From assembly GCA_018267285.1 (NCBI GenBank), contig JAFDYU010000010.1, positions 1-64,000 on the forward strand: 64,000 nucleotides of DNA, written 5' to 3'. The position numbers and the translations under genes are program-made. Positions 8,795 through 19,100 of the stretch are shown piece by piece. The notes beneath the pieces are model-generated. The model saw only the letters and a program-made list of their open reading frames with translations, was not told the DNA's origin and searched no databases. The first letter of the stretch is position 1. Every line of letters starts with the position of its first letter. The stretch comes from Bacteroidota bacterium. GTDB lineage: Bacteria > Bacteroidota > Bacteroidia > Cytophagales > Cyclobacteriaceae.

Positions 8795-11197
8795 ATGCTA
8801 AAGAATTACCTTACCATTGCAACGCGAAACATCTGGCGCAACAAAAGTATTGCCTGCCTAAACGTGGCCGGGCTCACGTTGGGCATTACGAGCAGTATTG
8901 TACTTTTTCTCATCATCACACATGCGTTGAGTTTTGATACGTTTCAATCGAAACGCAATCGCATTTACCGTGTGGTGAGCCAGAGAGACGGCAACAACGG
9001 CACTAACTATGGAGCAGGTGTGCCAGCGGTATTTCCCGATGCATTTAGAAATGATTTCCCCGAAGCAGAGCAGGTTGTTTTTGTTTCTTATCGGCACGAA
9101 AGCTTGATTGCCATACCGCAGCCAAATGGAGCAGCACCCAAGCGGTTTAATACCGACAACCACACGGCCTTTACATCGTCTGCATTCTTTGATGTGTTTG
9201 ATCGAAAAATTTTGAGTGGCGATGCACACAAAGGATTGGATGAACCGAATGAAGCCATCCTCGCTAAAAAATCGGCCTTCCGTTATTTTGGCCGTGAAGA
9301 TGTTATTGGCGAAAGCGTTGTTTACGATAACATTGAATATAAAATCACAGCGATAATGGAAGATTATCCGGACAATACCGATTTTCCGTTTGGAATTTTA
9401 TTGTCGGTCAGCACTATAAAAAAAGAATTGGATACCCGCGGTTGGAACAGCGTCTGGAGCGATAATCAATGTTATTTTTTGTTAAAAGAGAATGAATCGA
9501 TCGATAAAATAAAAGCCCGGTTTCCTGCATTTTTTAAAAAATACTACGGACCCAAAAACGAAAACAATTTTTCATACATTGCCCAACCCTTAAGCGATTT
9601 ACATTTTGACGATCGCTTCGATAATTACAGTTACAACACCACACCACGTCCGGCTTTATATTCGTTGGGTGCAATTGCTTTATTTTTAGTTATCACTGCG
9701 TGCATTAACTTTATCAATCTCACCACAGCAGAAGCCATTAAACGTTCAAAAGAAGTAGGTATCAGGAAATCGTTGGGAAGTTCACGCCAGCAACTGGTAC
9801 TTCAATTTTTAGGGGAAACATCGCTGATTACTTTTACGGCCATTGCACTTTCATTAGCGGTTACACAATTGGTTCTGCTTTTTCTAAATCCTTTTTTAGA
9901 GTTGTCGTTGAAATTAACACTCGACCCTGCCTTGTGGCTGTTCATCACGTTCGCATTTGTTTTTGTTTCGTTGTTTTCAGGATTGTATCCTTCGTTTGTG
10001 GTGTCGGGTTATAACCCCGTGTTGGCATTAAAAAATTTAATGAGCGACAGAAATTCATCGGGCTATGTGTTGCGCAGAGGTTTGGTGGTAATGCAGTTTT
10101 TTATTTCGCAAGTATTTATCATCGGTACGATTATCATCGTTAAGCAAGTCGATTTTTTTGACCGTGCCGATTTAGGTTTTTCAAAAGAAGCCATTATCAC
10201 CGTGCCCATTCCGGTACGCGAAAAAACGGAAGCCAATAGCGCAAGCAAAATGCGAACACTCAAAAATGAAATCTTGAAAATATCGGGCGTTGAAAAAGCA
10301 AGTTTAAACAACGCACCACCTTCCTCAGGAAGTACATCGTCAACCGATTTTAAAGTAGAAGGCAACTCCGATAACATGTTGTTCACGGAAGTAAAAACAG
10401 TGGATGGCGATTATGTTGATTTGTTTAAAATGCACTTGCTCTCAGGAAAAAATATTGCCGACTTAGATACCACAACTGGTTTTCTCGTGAATGAAAAACT
10501 GGCCGGCATTGCGGGTTTTGCCAACAGCGAAGAAATGGTGGGCAAGCAAATTACGTTGTGGGATAAACGCTATCCGGTGGTGGGTGTAATTAAAGACTTT
10601 CATATGGCCTCATTAGCTACGGCCATTGAACCTGTGGCATTGTTTAACCGAATAGAGAGCTATAGAAATCTTTCGATAAAAACGAATGCGCACGATATAC
10701 AACATCTGCTTCAACAGGTACAACAAAAATGGGAGGCGGCTTACCCCGAATTTATTTTCAGTTATGAATTTTTAGATGAAGACATCCGCCACTTTTACGA
10801 TGGCCAACGCAAGATGTCAACCCTGATTACCGTTTTTTCTTCGATGGCCATTTTTATTGGGTGCCTCGGCTTGTTCAGCTTGGTTACCTTTATGGCCAAT
10901 CAAAAAACAAAAGAGATTGGCGTGCGCAAAGTTTTGGGAGCAAGTGTGGAAAGCATTGTGCTTTTGTTCTCAAAAGAATTTGTAAAACTGATTGCCCTAG
11001 GTTTTATGTTGGCTGCGCCCGTGGCCTGGTATGTGATGAATGAATACTTGAACCAGTTTGTTTACAAAATCACCATTGGCCCTATGATTTTTATTACGTG
11101 TATAGCTTCCACTTTTTTTATTGCCATGTTAACGGTGAGTTATAGATCGCTGCGCGCAGCAAATGCAAACCCGGTGGAAAGCTTAAGAAGTGAGTAA
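8795..11197 (+). CDS. FtsX/MacB-type ABC transporter permease, paralogue 3
   Basis: 800 aa. N-terminus MLKNYLTIATRNIWRNKSIACLNVAGLTLGI, then a periplasmic domain, FtsX core with ACINFINLTTAEAIKRSKEVGIRKSLGSS, a second periplasmic domain, and a final core with TKEIGVRKVLGAS. Ends NPVESLRSE. Clearly paralogous to its neighbours but diverged in the periplasmic domains, where substrate or partner specificity would reside in MacB relatives. 102 bases separate it from paralogue 2; only 26 bases separate it from paralogue 4, suggesting co-transcription with the next gene. Confidence 0.87.
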   Translation: MLKNYLTIATRNIWRNKSIACLNVAGLTLGITSSIVLFLIITHALSFDTFQSKRNRIYRVVSQRDGNNGTNYGAGVPAVFPDAFRNDFPEAEQVVFVSYRHESLIAIPQPNGAAPKRFNTDNHTAFTSSAFFDVFDRKILSGDAHKGLDEPNEAILAKKSAFRYFGREDVIGESVVYDNIEYKITAIMEDYPDNTDFPFGILLSVSTIKKELDTRGWNSVWSDNQCYFLLKENESIDKIKARFPAFFKKYYGPKNENNFSYIAQPLSDLHFDDRFDNYSYNTTPRPALYSLGAIALFLVITACINFINLTTAEAIKRSKEVGIRKSLGSSRQQLVLQFLGETSLITFTAIALSLAVTQLVLLFLNPFLELSLKLTLDPALWLFITFAFVFVSLFSGLYPSFVVSGYNPVLALKNLMSDRNSSGYVLRRGLVVMQFFISQVFIIGTIIIVKQVDFFDRADLGFSKEAIITVPIPVREKTEANSASKMRTLKNEILKISGVEKASLNNAPPSSGSTSSTDFKVEGNSDNMLFTEVKTVDGDYVDLFKMHLLSGKNIADLDTTTGFLVNEKLAGIAGFANSEEMVGKQITLWDKRYPVVGVIKDFHMASLATAIEPVALFNRIESYRNLSIKTNAHDIQHLLQQVQQKWEAAYPEFIFSYEFLDEDIRHFYDGQRKMSTLITVFSSMAIFIGCLGLFSLVTFMANQKTKEIGVRKVLGASVESIVLLFSKEFVKLIALGFMLAAPVAWYVMNEYLNQFVYKITIGPMIFITCIASTFFIAMLTVSYRSLRAANANPVESLRSE

Positions 11198-11223
11198 ACA
11201 ATTTTGAACTATACTTTGAAATT

Positions 11224-13647
11224 ATGATTCGAAATTATTTTAAAATAACCCTGCGTACGCTTTCAAAATTTAAAGGCTACGCTACCATTAATTTACTGGG
11301 CCTCGCCCTCGGGTTGGCTTCGGGCATCCTTATTCTTATTTATGTTCTCGATGAAATCTCATACGATAAATTTCACACCAAGGCAGATCGCATCTATCGC
11401 GTGGGCACCGACATGACGGATATTAAATCCGGACAGGCCAATGGCTCTATCGAAACCAACGGATGGCCGATTGGTATGCTGCTCGAAAAAGATTTTCCGG
11501 AAGTAGAGAAACAAGTGTACATAGCGAATGCTTCAAACCTTCAGGTAAACCACGAGGGTAAACGTTTTGACGAACGTATTTTTTATGCCGGCAAAGATTT
11601 TTTTGAAATTTTTACATTCCCGATGCTGAAAGGAAATTCTTCCACCGCCTTGTCAAGACCCAACTGCATTGTGATTACCGAATTGCTCGAGAAAAAATAT
11701 TTCAACGGCCAAGATGCACTTGGCAAAACACTAACACTTGCCGATACCCTGGTGTTTGAAGTGACGGGCGTGATGAAGGACATTCCGCAGCAATCGCACA
11801 TGCAGTTTGGTATGCTGATCTCCTTTGCCACCTACGAATCCAATTCTTGGTTTTCGTACAATGACGGCTGGGGAAACATCAACGTGCGCAATTATATTCT
11901 TTTTAAAGAAGGCGTTGACAAAGCAAACTTTTTTGCCAAAGCACGCAACATTTATATGGATCATGTAAAAGCCGAATTGGATAATTGGGGTATGCACATG
12001 TTTTTGGGTTTTGAACCGCTCCAGGATATTTATTTAAAAACTAAACGAGGCAACGGCATGGGGCCGCTCGGCAGCATCGACCGGATATATATGGTGAGTG
12101 GCATCGCTGCCTTTGTTATTTTACTGGCGTGCATCAATTTTGTTAACCTGGCCACAGCCCGCTCGGTGTATCGTGCCAAAGAAGTGGGGCTTCGAAAAGT
12201 GGTGGGCTCTACACGGCAATCGTTGATCAACCAGTTTTTAAGCGAATCTTTTTTACTCACCCTTTTTTCGTTTGCTATTGCGCTCGCGCTGATCGGGCTA
12301 TTACTTCCGTTGTTTAATCAATTGCTCGATAAGTCGTATAATTTATCTCAGCTTACTAACCCGTTATCGGTTGCAGGTATGTTGTTGCTGGTGGTATCGA
12401 TTGCGTTGCTGTCGGGATACTATCCTGCATTGGTGCTGTCGTCCATGAAACCTTCGGAAGTGCTGAAAGGCAATATGACAACGAGTTCACGAGGTGTGCA
12501 GCTGCGCAGAGTGTTGGTGGTTTTTCAATTTATGATTTCTGCCTCGCTGATTATTTCTACGTTAGTGGTAATCGATCAGTTAGACTACATGCAAAATCGC
12601 GATCTTGGTTTTAGCGGTAAGCAAGTATTGATATTGGATGCCGACCGTGTTACCGATAGAGGAGGAAATGGTTCTGAGACGAATGCAACCTTTAAAAATG
12701 AAATCAAAAATCTGGCTTCGGTTGAATCGGTAACGTTTACCAACGCAGTGCCGGGTCGCCCGGGCTGGGTAGGGCAGTGGGCGTTCCCTGCCGACCGACC
12801 TAACGAAGGAAGCATCGGCACTGAATATATGGCCATCGATGAAGATTACATAAATACACTTGGCCTTAAAATAATAGCCGGCCGAAATTTTGAATTGGAA
12901 CGCCCCTCGGATATAGACGATGGGCTGATCATCAACGAAATGTGTGCCCAAAAAATGGGTTGGGGCACAGCCGAAAAAGCTATTGGTAGAAAAATCGATT
13001 CGCCTTCGAAACACCCGGCCGGAACGGTAATCGGTGTGGTGAAAGATTATCACGAGTTCGGGCTTCAGAAAAAAATCTACCCGATGGCCATGGATTACAA
13101 CCCAAGCCGGGCGCGCTACTATGCCATCCGCTTCCATACAACGGGCACGGCCAACTTGCTCACTAATTTGGAAAAACTTTGGAAGAAGAATTATTCGGGC
13201 TACGATCTTAACTATTTTTTTCTCGATCAGAATTTCGCCAAGCAATATCAGGCCGAACAGAAGTTAGCCAAAGTATTCACTGCCTTTTCGGTGGTTACAA
13301 TTATTATCGCAGTGATTGGCTTGGTTGGCCTTGTTTCGTTTATGATTACCTCGAAGACAAAAGAAATTGGGGTACGAAAAATTCTGGGCGCTAACGTGTT
13401 GAGTATTGCCCAACTGTTGTCGAAAGAGTTTTTGGGTTTGGTGTTGCTCGCCAATATCATAGCATGCCCATTGGCCTGGTATGCCACCCATCAGTGGTTG
13501 GATACGTTTGCCTATCGCACTACCGTTGGCATTGGAGTTTTTGTGGCTACACTTTTAGTAGCACTGCTCATCACAATCGTAGCCATTAGTTTCCAAACCA
13601 TTAAGGCAGCACTTACAAACCCGGTAGAAAGTTTAAGAAACGAATAA
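11224..13647 (+). CDS. FtsX/MacB-type ABC transporter permease, paralogue 4
   Basis: 807 aa, start MIRNYFKITLRTLSKFKGYATINLLGLALGL. First FtsX core contains ACINFVNLATARSVYRAKEVGLRKVVGS; the second contains TKEIGVRKILGANVLS. Ends NPVESLRNE. Spacing of 26 bases before and 15 bases after argues for one transcript with paralogues 3 and 5. A 221-aa open frame on the opposite strand (12580-13245) is a shadow of this gene. Confidence 0.87.
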   Translation: MIRNYFKITLRTLSKFKGYATINLLGLALGLASGILILIYVLDEISYDKFHTKADRIYRVGTDMTDIKSGQANGSIETNGWPIGMLLEKDFPEVEKQVYIANASNLQVNHEGKRFDERIFYAGKDFFEIFTFPMLKGNSSTALSRPNCIVITELLEKKYFNGQDALGKTLTLADTLVFEVTGVMKDIPQQSHMQFGMLISFATYESNSWFSYNDGWGNINVRNYILFKEGVDKANFFAKARNIYMDHVKAELDNWGMHMFLGFEPLQDIYLKTKRGNGMGPLGSIDRIYMVSGIAAFVILLACINFVNLATARSVYRAKEVGLRKVVGSTRQSLINQFLSESFLLTLFSFAIALALIGLLLPLFNQLLDKSYNLSQLTNPLSVAGMLLLVVSIALLSGYYPALVLSSMKPSEVLKGNMTTSSRGVQLRRVLVVFQFMISASLIISTLVVIDQLDYMQNRDLGFSGKQVLILDADRVTDRGGNGSETNATFKNEIKNLASVESVTFTNAVPGRPGWVGQWAFPADRPNEGSIGTEYMAIDEDYINTLGLKIIAGRNFELERPSDIDDGLIINEMCAQKMGWGTAEKAIGRKIDSPSKHPAGTVIGVVKDYHEFGLQKKIYPMAMDYNPSRARYYAIRFHTTGTANLLTNLEKLWKKNYSGYDLNYFFLDQNFAKQYQAEQKLAKVFTAFSVVTIIIAVIGLVGLVSFMITSKTKEIGVRKILGANVLSIAQLLSKEFLGLVLLANIIACPLAWYATHQWLDTFAYRTTVGIGVFVATLLVALLITIVAISFQTIKAALTNPVESLRNE

Positions 13648-13662
13648 CCCAAAATTTAATAT

Positions 13663-16065
13663 ATGTTACGACATTACCTCACTACGGCTCTGCGCAACTT
13701 TGTGCGTAATAAATTTTACACCGCTATCTCGGTAGTTGGCATGGCCATCGGTCTGGCTTCAGTTTTTCTGATTGTACACTATGTAAAACAAGAATTGAGC
13801 TACGACCGCTTTCATGAAAACGTAGAAAATATTTACCGCATAGCCTGGATCAACACCAACGCCCAAACACGCACTCCGCACCCCATGGCACAAGCTATGG
13901 TACAGGATTTTCCCGAGGTGGAAAGCGCGGTGAGCCTTTCGCCTTTGTGGGGCCCTGGACTTACGAAGGAAATTTTCTCCATTCGTAATCCCGAAAAAGA
14001 TATTCGCTACGATGAATCAAATGTACTGGCCGTAGACAGCACGTTCTTCGATGTTTTTTCTTTCCCGTTGATTAAAGGCGACCCAAAAACGGTTTTAAAA
14101 AACCCGCGCGGGGTGTTGATCTCGGAATCGACAGCCCTTAAATATTTTGCTACCACCGATTGTGTTGGTAAGCAACTGGAAGTGAACAAAGAAAAATATT
14201 TGGTTCAGGTACTCGGTGTTTTTAAAGATGTGCCACAGGCTTCGCATTTTCATTTTGATTTTCTGGTATCGTACGTGCGCGAAAAATTGATGGATCCCAA
14301 CGACCCGTATTATCAATGGGTTGATTTTGGGCACTACAATTATGTAAAACTAAAACCCGGCACCGATGCCAAAGCACTGCAAGCCAAGCTGCTCGACTGG
14401 TCAAGAAAATATGTAGAGTATCGTGATGAAGATGTGCGTTGGCTTAAAGAAAATAATTTTGGTTTTGAATTGCAGCCGCTCACCGACATTCACTTGCAGT
14501 CGCACTTGCGGTGGGAGCTTGAGCCCAACGGCAACATCGCCTACATTTATTTGATGTCGGCAGCTGCGTTGTTGATTTTGATTATTGGCATAATAAATTT
14601 TGTAAACCTTAATCTGGCACAAGCCACCGAACGCACCAAAGAAATTGGCTTGCGGAAATCGTTGGGAGCTTTTCGCCAGCAGCTCGCGTTTCAGTTTTTG
14701 GGCGAATCGGTTTTGGTTACGTTGATGGCCGTTTTATTGGCGGTGGTGTTTATTGAAATCTCCATCCCAATATTTCAGACACTAACGGGTAAACTCTTTT
14801 CGCTCGATACCAAATTTTTTGTCTCCGTAATTTTAGTGTTGGGTGTGGTTGTGGCTTTGATCACGGGCATTTACCCTTCGCTTTTCCTGTCATCGGCCAA
14901 ACCTGCGCTGATCTTAAAAAACAATTTTATCCAAACGAGAGGCCTTGGGCTCAGGCGTACGTTTATCGTTTTTCAGTTTCTTACTTCGATGGCACTGATC
15001 TCGGCAAGTGTAATCATAACTCAGCAGCTCGGATTTATGCAACATAAAAACTTGGGATTCAAACCCGAAGAAGTAATTGTGTTGCCCATTAAAGACCGAT
15101 CGATGAACAAACGCATTGAAGAACTGCGTACGGAGATGCTGAACATTAAAGGCGTGGTCGGCTTGTCGGCTGCATCAAATATTCCGGGCAAATCATTTAA
15201 CCAACATTCTATTTATGATGTGCAAAATCCCAAAGAACCCAGAGATGCTTCAGAAGATTATGTTGATACGGATTTTTTGAAAGTGATGAACATGACGATA
15301 GTTGAGGGGAGAACATTTATAAAAAATAATCCTGCCGACTCTGATGGTTTTATTTTAAATGAAACCGCAGTGAAACAATTGGGAATGAAAGACCCGATAG
15401 GAAAAGAAATTTTGTGGAAGCGTGGCGATGATGAAATCAAAGGGCCAATCATTGGTGTGGTAAAAGATTTTTATTTTCAATCCTTGCACGAACCATTGCG
15501 TCCGCTGTTCTTTCGGCTCGAAGCAAATTACAATTATGCTGTGATAAAAATCAATACCACTGATTTTGCATCGACCATAAAAAATATTGAAACTACTTGG
15601 CATAAGTTTGAAGACCGTTTCCGTTTTGAGTTTTTGTTTCTTAATGAGCAGCTCAATCAACAATACATTGAAGAAAAAAATATGGCAAACGTGTTAAACA
15701 TTTTTTCAGTGTTGGCTATGCTTATTGCAAGTATGGGTTTGCTGGGCATTGCTGCGTTGGCCTTCCGCCAACGAACCAAAGAGGTGAGCATCCGCAAAGT
15801 GTTGGGTGCAAGTGTAGCCAACCTGATTGTATTGCTCGTTAAAGATTTCACTAAGCTGGTTATGATTGCCGTGGTGTTGGCCGTGCCGTTGGTGTGGTGG
15901 ACGATGGACTCCTGGTTACAAAATTTTTCGTACCGAATTACGGTAAACCCCGTGGTATTTATTTTGTCGGGTGTGGGTCTGGTGCTCATTTCATGGATTG
16001 TACTGAGTTTCCTAACGGTAAAAACAGCACAGGTAAACCCGGCCGAGACGCTGAAATCGGAATGA
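13663..16065 (+). CDS. FtsX/MacB-type ABC transporter permease, paralogue 5
   Basis: 800 aa, start MLRHYLTTALRNFVRNKFYTAI. First FtsX core carries NFVNLNLAQATERTKEIGLRKSLGA, the second TKEVSIRKVLGASVAN. The tail is NPAETLKSE, the most diverged of the six copies of this C-terminal motif. Follows paralogue 4 by 15 bases. Function as for the family: periplasm-facing mechanotransmission or export permease; no ATPase domain. Confidence 0.86.
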   Translation: MLRHYLTTALRNFVRNKFYTAISVVGMAIGLASVFLIVHYVKQELSYDRFHENVENIYRIAWINTNAQTRTPHPMAQAMVQDFPEVESAVSLSPLWGPGLTKEIFSIRNPEKDIRYDESNVLAVDSTFFDVFSFPLIKGDPKTVLKNPRGVLISESTALKYFATTDCVGKQLEVNKEKYLVQVLGVFKDVPQASHFHFDFLVSYVREKLMDPNDPYYQWVDFGHYNYVKLKPGTDAKALQAKLLDWSRKYVEYRDEDVRWLKENNFGFELQPLTDIHLQSHLRWELEPNGNIAYIYLMSAAALLILIIGIINFVNLNLAQATERTKEIGLRKSLGAFRQQLAFQFLGESVLVTLMAVLLAVVFIEISIPIFQTLTGKLFSLDTKFFVSVILVLGVVVALITGIYPSLFLSSAKPALILKNNFIQTRGLGLRRTFIVFQFLTSMALISASVIITQQLGFMQHKNLGFKPEEVIVLPIKDRSMNKRIEELRTEMLNIKGVVGLSAASNIPGKSFNQHSIYDVQNPKEPRDASEDYVDTDFLKVMNMTIVEGRTFIKNNPADSDGFILNETAVKQLGMKDPIGKEILWKRGDDEIKGPIIGVVKDFYFQSLHEPLRPLFFRLEANYNYAVIKINTTDFASTIKNIETTWHKFEDRFRFEFLFLNEQLNQQYIEEKNMANVLNIFSVLAMLIASMGLLGIAALAFRQRTKEVSIRKVLGASVANLIVLLVKDFTKLVMIAVVLAVPLVWWTMDSWLQNFSYRITVNPVVFILSGVGLVLISWIVLSFLTVKTAQVNPAETLKSE

Positions 16066-16148
16066 CTTGTTTACATATTTTTTTAGAAAACAGAATAAAC
16101 GAAAAACTAATTTAAAAATTGGATCATCTCAGATAAAATGTATTTCCA

Positions 16149-18536
16149 ATGCTGAAAAACTATATTACCACCGGTTTGAGAAATTTGCTTAAGCAGAAAA
16201 GCTATTCTATTATTAATATTATTGGATTGTCGTTTGGGTTGACGGCAAGTTTGCTTATCTATCTGTATGTGCTTGAAGACTTATCGTACGACAAGTTTAA
16301 TACAAAGTACGATCGTATTGCCCGATTGCTGACCATTGATAACTCGGAAGGAGTGAGCAGCAAACGGGTTGGTGTTACAGCCGCACCCCTAGGGCCTGCC
16401 GCAGCAGCTGAGCTGCCCGAAGTTTTAATGAGTGCACGAATTTCAGGTGGCGGTAAACTTGATTTGAGCTATGAAGACAAGATGCTGAAGTGCGATGCGG
16501 GTTTTAGAACGGAGTCTTCATTGTTTGATATTTTCGATTTTAAAATTATTGATGGAAAAACGAAGGGCGCGCTGGATGAACCCAACTCCATCGTAATTAC
16601 TCAATCGTTAGCCTCCCGCATTTTTGGGGAAGTAAATCCTATTGGAAAAACAATAAAACTGAATCAGACTACCGATTTACACGTAACTGCCCTTGTGGCG
16701 GATCCTCCTAAAAATTCTCACCTTCAGTTTGACCTGCTTCGTTCATTAACACCCGGAACAAACGATGATGGGCTACGGCAATTTCTTCAAAGCTGGCAAG
16801 GTATTGGAATATTTACCTATGTGTTGCTGGATAAACCCCTTCAAGCCGGCACGCTCAATCCAAAACTTAAACAAATTGCTGATAAAAATAATGCGGTTGA
16901 AGCGTTTACTCCCGTTGCTCAATCGTTGCGCGATGTGCATTTGCATTCAAAAGATATTTTATTTGAATCAAATGCAAATAAATCGGATATTCTAAATGTG
17001 TACGTACTGTCCGTTATTGCGTTTCTCATACTGGTTCTTGCTGTAGTAAATTTTGTAAACATGGTTACCGCCAAATCGGCCAGCCGCGCGAAAGAAGTGG
17101 GTATGCGTAAAGTTATTGGCGCAAAACGGATTCAATTAATCGCACAACATTTAACCGAGTCGATACTTATTACTTTTTTTGCTGGTGCGCTTGCCGTAGC
17201 CGCTGTGCTGCTGATTGTACCTGCGCTCAACAGTGTTTATCAACGATATGCAGAGTTTGCAATTTTATTCGAATTAAAGAATGTTATACTGATTTTTGGA
17301 TTGCTCGTAGCAGTCGGCTTATTGGCCGGCTCATACCCTGCGTTTATACTATCCTCTTTTAATCCCGCTTTAGTACTGAAGGGCTCCTATAAAAATTCTG
17401 CCGGAGGTATTCGGCTTCGCAAAGCATTGGTTATACTTCAATTTACAATTTCTATTTCATTGATGGTGGGCACCGGAATCGTTTACCAGCAAATGCATTT
17501 TATTTACACTACGGATTTGGGGTATAACCGTGATCAGGTAGTAACCCTTTCGCTAAACGGACAAAATGCAAACAAGGCAACAACATTTAAAAACGAGCTG
17601 CTTCGAAATGAAATTATTGCAGGCGTGGGAACAGCCTCTTCGCGAATTGGCCAACAACTTGGTAGAACCGGAATTATTCCCGAGGGTTATGATATTAAGA
17701 GCAATATCATAACCAGCATCATGTCCATAGACGAATCATTCATTCCAACAATGGGGATGAAGATAAAAGAAGGAAGAAATTTTTCCCTTCAATATAATGA
17801 TTCGCTTACCATGATCATTAATGAAGAAATGGTTCGGTTGCTTAAGTGGGAAAATGCAGTAGGAAAAAAAATTAGCTTGCAATCAGGGCCTAATCCAACT
17901 GATCTTACCGCTTATACGGTTGTGGGCGTAGTAAAAGATTTTCATTTTGCAACGATACGACACAAACTGGAACCACTGTTTATGCTCTACAGTAAAAACA
18001 ATGGTTCTGTTGCAATCAAAATAAAAGAAGCGGAGTTGAAGGAAGGCCTTGCCTTTATAGATCAAACCTGGAAAAACCTCATGCCGGGTACATCGTTCGA
18101 ATATGCTTTTCTTGACGAGCAATTTGCCAACCTTTACCGTAACGAACAGGCATTCTCCAGTATGTTTAGTCACTTTACGTTTCTTGCGATTACCATTGCA
18201 TGCCTTGGCTTATTTGCTTTGTCGGCTTTCACAGCCGAACAGCGTAAAAAAGAAATAGGAATTCGTAAAGTGCTCGGAGCTGGTCAAGGAACTATTTTAT
18301 ACAAACTTTCCGTAGAATTTATTCGACTCATCTCCATTTCTTTTGTGTTGGCAAGTGTGCTTGCTTATTTTGTTATGGAAAGATGGCTTCACGATTTTCA
18401 ATATGCCATTAAAATCGGTGTGGGAATTTTTATAGTATCTGGTGCAGCTTCTTTATTGATTGCTATGCTAACCGTTAGTTTTCAGGCACTAAGAGCAGCC
18501 TGGACTAATCCTGTAGAGAGTTTAAGGAGTGAGTGA
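16149..18536 (+). CDS. FtsX/MacB-type ABC transporter permease, paralogue 6
   Basis: 795 aa, start MLKNYITTGLRNLLKQKSYSIINIIGLSFGL. FtsX core 1 contains NFVNMVTAKSASRAKEVGMRKVIGAK, core 2 contains KKEIGIRKVLGAGQ. Ends NPVESLRSE. Composition is slightly more AT-rich than the previous copies. Last gene of the array; 83 bases after paralogue 5. A small hairpin (GTGAGT...ACTCAC, 18529-18546) overlaps its stop codon but has no T tract in this direction. Confidence 0.86.
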   Translation: MLKNYITTGLRNLLKQKSYSIINIIGLSFGLTASLLIYLYVLEDLSYDKFNTKYDRIARLLTIDNSEGVSSKRVGVTAAPLGPAAAAELPEVLMSARISGGGKLDLSYEDKMLKCDAGFRTESSLFDIFDFKIIDGKTKGALDEPNSIVITQSLASRIFGEVNPIGKTIKLNQTTDLHVTALVADPPKNSHLQFDLLRSLTPGTNDDGLRQFLQSWQGIGIFTYVLLDKPLQAGTLNPKLKQIADKNNAVEAFTPVAQSLRDVHLHSKDILFESNANKSDILNVYVLSVIAFLILVLAVVNFVNMVTAKSASRAKEVGMRKVIGAKRIQLIAQHLTESILITFFAGALAVAAVLLIVPALNSVYQRYAEFAILFELKNVILIFGLLVAVGLLAGSYPAFILSSFNPALVLKGSYKNSAGGIRLRKALVILQFTISISLMVGTGIVYQQMHFIYTTDLGYNRDQVVTLSLNGQNANKATTFKNELLRNEIIAGVGTASSRIGQQLGRTGIIPEGYDIKSNIITSIMSIDESFIPTMGMKIKEGRNFSLQYNDSLTMIINEEMVRLLKWENAVGKKISLQSGPNPTDLTAYTVVGVVKDFHFATIRHKLEPLFMLYSKNNGSVAIKIKEAELKEGLAFIDQTWKNLMPGTSFEYAFLDEQFANLYRNEQAFSSMFSHFTFLAITIACLGLFALSAFTAEQRKKEIGIRKVLGAGQGTILYKLSVEFIRLISISFVLASVLAYFVMERWLHDFQYAIKIGVGIFIVSGAASLLIAMLTVSFQALRAAWTNPVESLRSE

Positions 18537-18577
18537 TTTAACTCACCTCAAAAAAATTACTGTTTTGATAATTTATT

Positions 18578-18585
18578 TAGCTTTG
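18578..18585 (+). promoter_or_regulatory. Candidate -7 promoter box for the SlyD-like gene
   Basis: TAGCTTTG matches TAnnTTTG exactly. Transcription would begin a few bases on, which supports the ATG at 18602 rather than the upstream GTG at 18587 as the translation start. Confidence 0.45.
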
Positions 18586-18601
18586 CGTGAAAATAAAATT
18601 T

Positions 18602-19075
18602 ATGCAAATCGCTAAACACAAAGTTGCCTCTATACATTATACCCTCACCAACAACGAAGGAAAAGTGATCGACAGCAGCGTAGGGCGCGAGCCTCTTTAT
18701 TATATTCAAGGCATTGGTAATTTGATTCCCGGCATGGAAGAAGGACTTGAAGGAAAAAAGATCGGAGATAAATTCAATCTGAAGGTAAGTCCGGAGAAAG
18801 GCTATGGCTTAAAGGATGAAAAGTTAACACAACGCATACCGAGGTCTTCCTTCGGAACTCAAAAAATAGAAAAAGGGATGCAGTTTCAAACGAACCATGG
18901 ACAGGTGGTTACGGTAACCGATGTTGGACTGAGCGAAATAACCGTAGATGCCAATCACCCGTTGGCGGGAGTTGAATTGAATTTTGCCGTTGAAGTGTTG
19001 AGTATCCGCGAAGCAACAGCCGATGAACTGGCTCACGGCCATGTGCACGGACCGGGCGGGCATCATCACCATTAA
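18602..19075 (+). CDS. slyD: SlyD-like FKBP-type peptidyl-prolyl isomerase
   Basis: Folding helper that interconverts cis and trans prolyl bonds, with a metal-binding tail. 157 aa from the ATG at 18602 (MQIAKHKVASIHYTL). The N-terminal FKBP half is interrupted by the insert-in-flap region (about residues 65-125), as in SlyD: GREPLYYIQGIGNLIPGMEEGLEG precedes it and HPLAGVELNFAVEVLSIREAT follows. The C-terminus is His-rich (HGHVHGPGGHHHH), a likely Ni/Zn-binding tail. An in-frame GTG at 18587 would add five residues, but it overlaps the predicted -7 box. Convergent with the large secreted protein downstream. Confidence 0.9.
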   Translation: MQIAKHKVASIHYTLTNNEGKVIDSSVGREPLYYIQGIGNLIPGMEEGLEGKKIGDKFNLKVSPEKGYGLKDEKLTQRIPRSSFGTQKIEKGMQFQTNHGQVVTVTDVGLSEITVDANHPLAGVELNFAVEVLSIREATADELAHGHVHGPGGHHHH

Positions 19076-19100
19076 GAATAACTTTCAGGTTTTTTGCCAA

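Noticed and set aside
12580-13245. 221-codon open frame on the minus strand
   Set aside because: Lies wholly inside FtsX paralogue 4, whose motifs are unmistakable; the antisense translation has no features of its own.
18529-18546. Hairpin GTGAGT...ACTCAC as terminator of the permease array
   Set aside because: Overlaps the stop codon and is followed by an A run, not a T run, in the direction of transcription.
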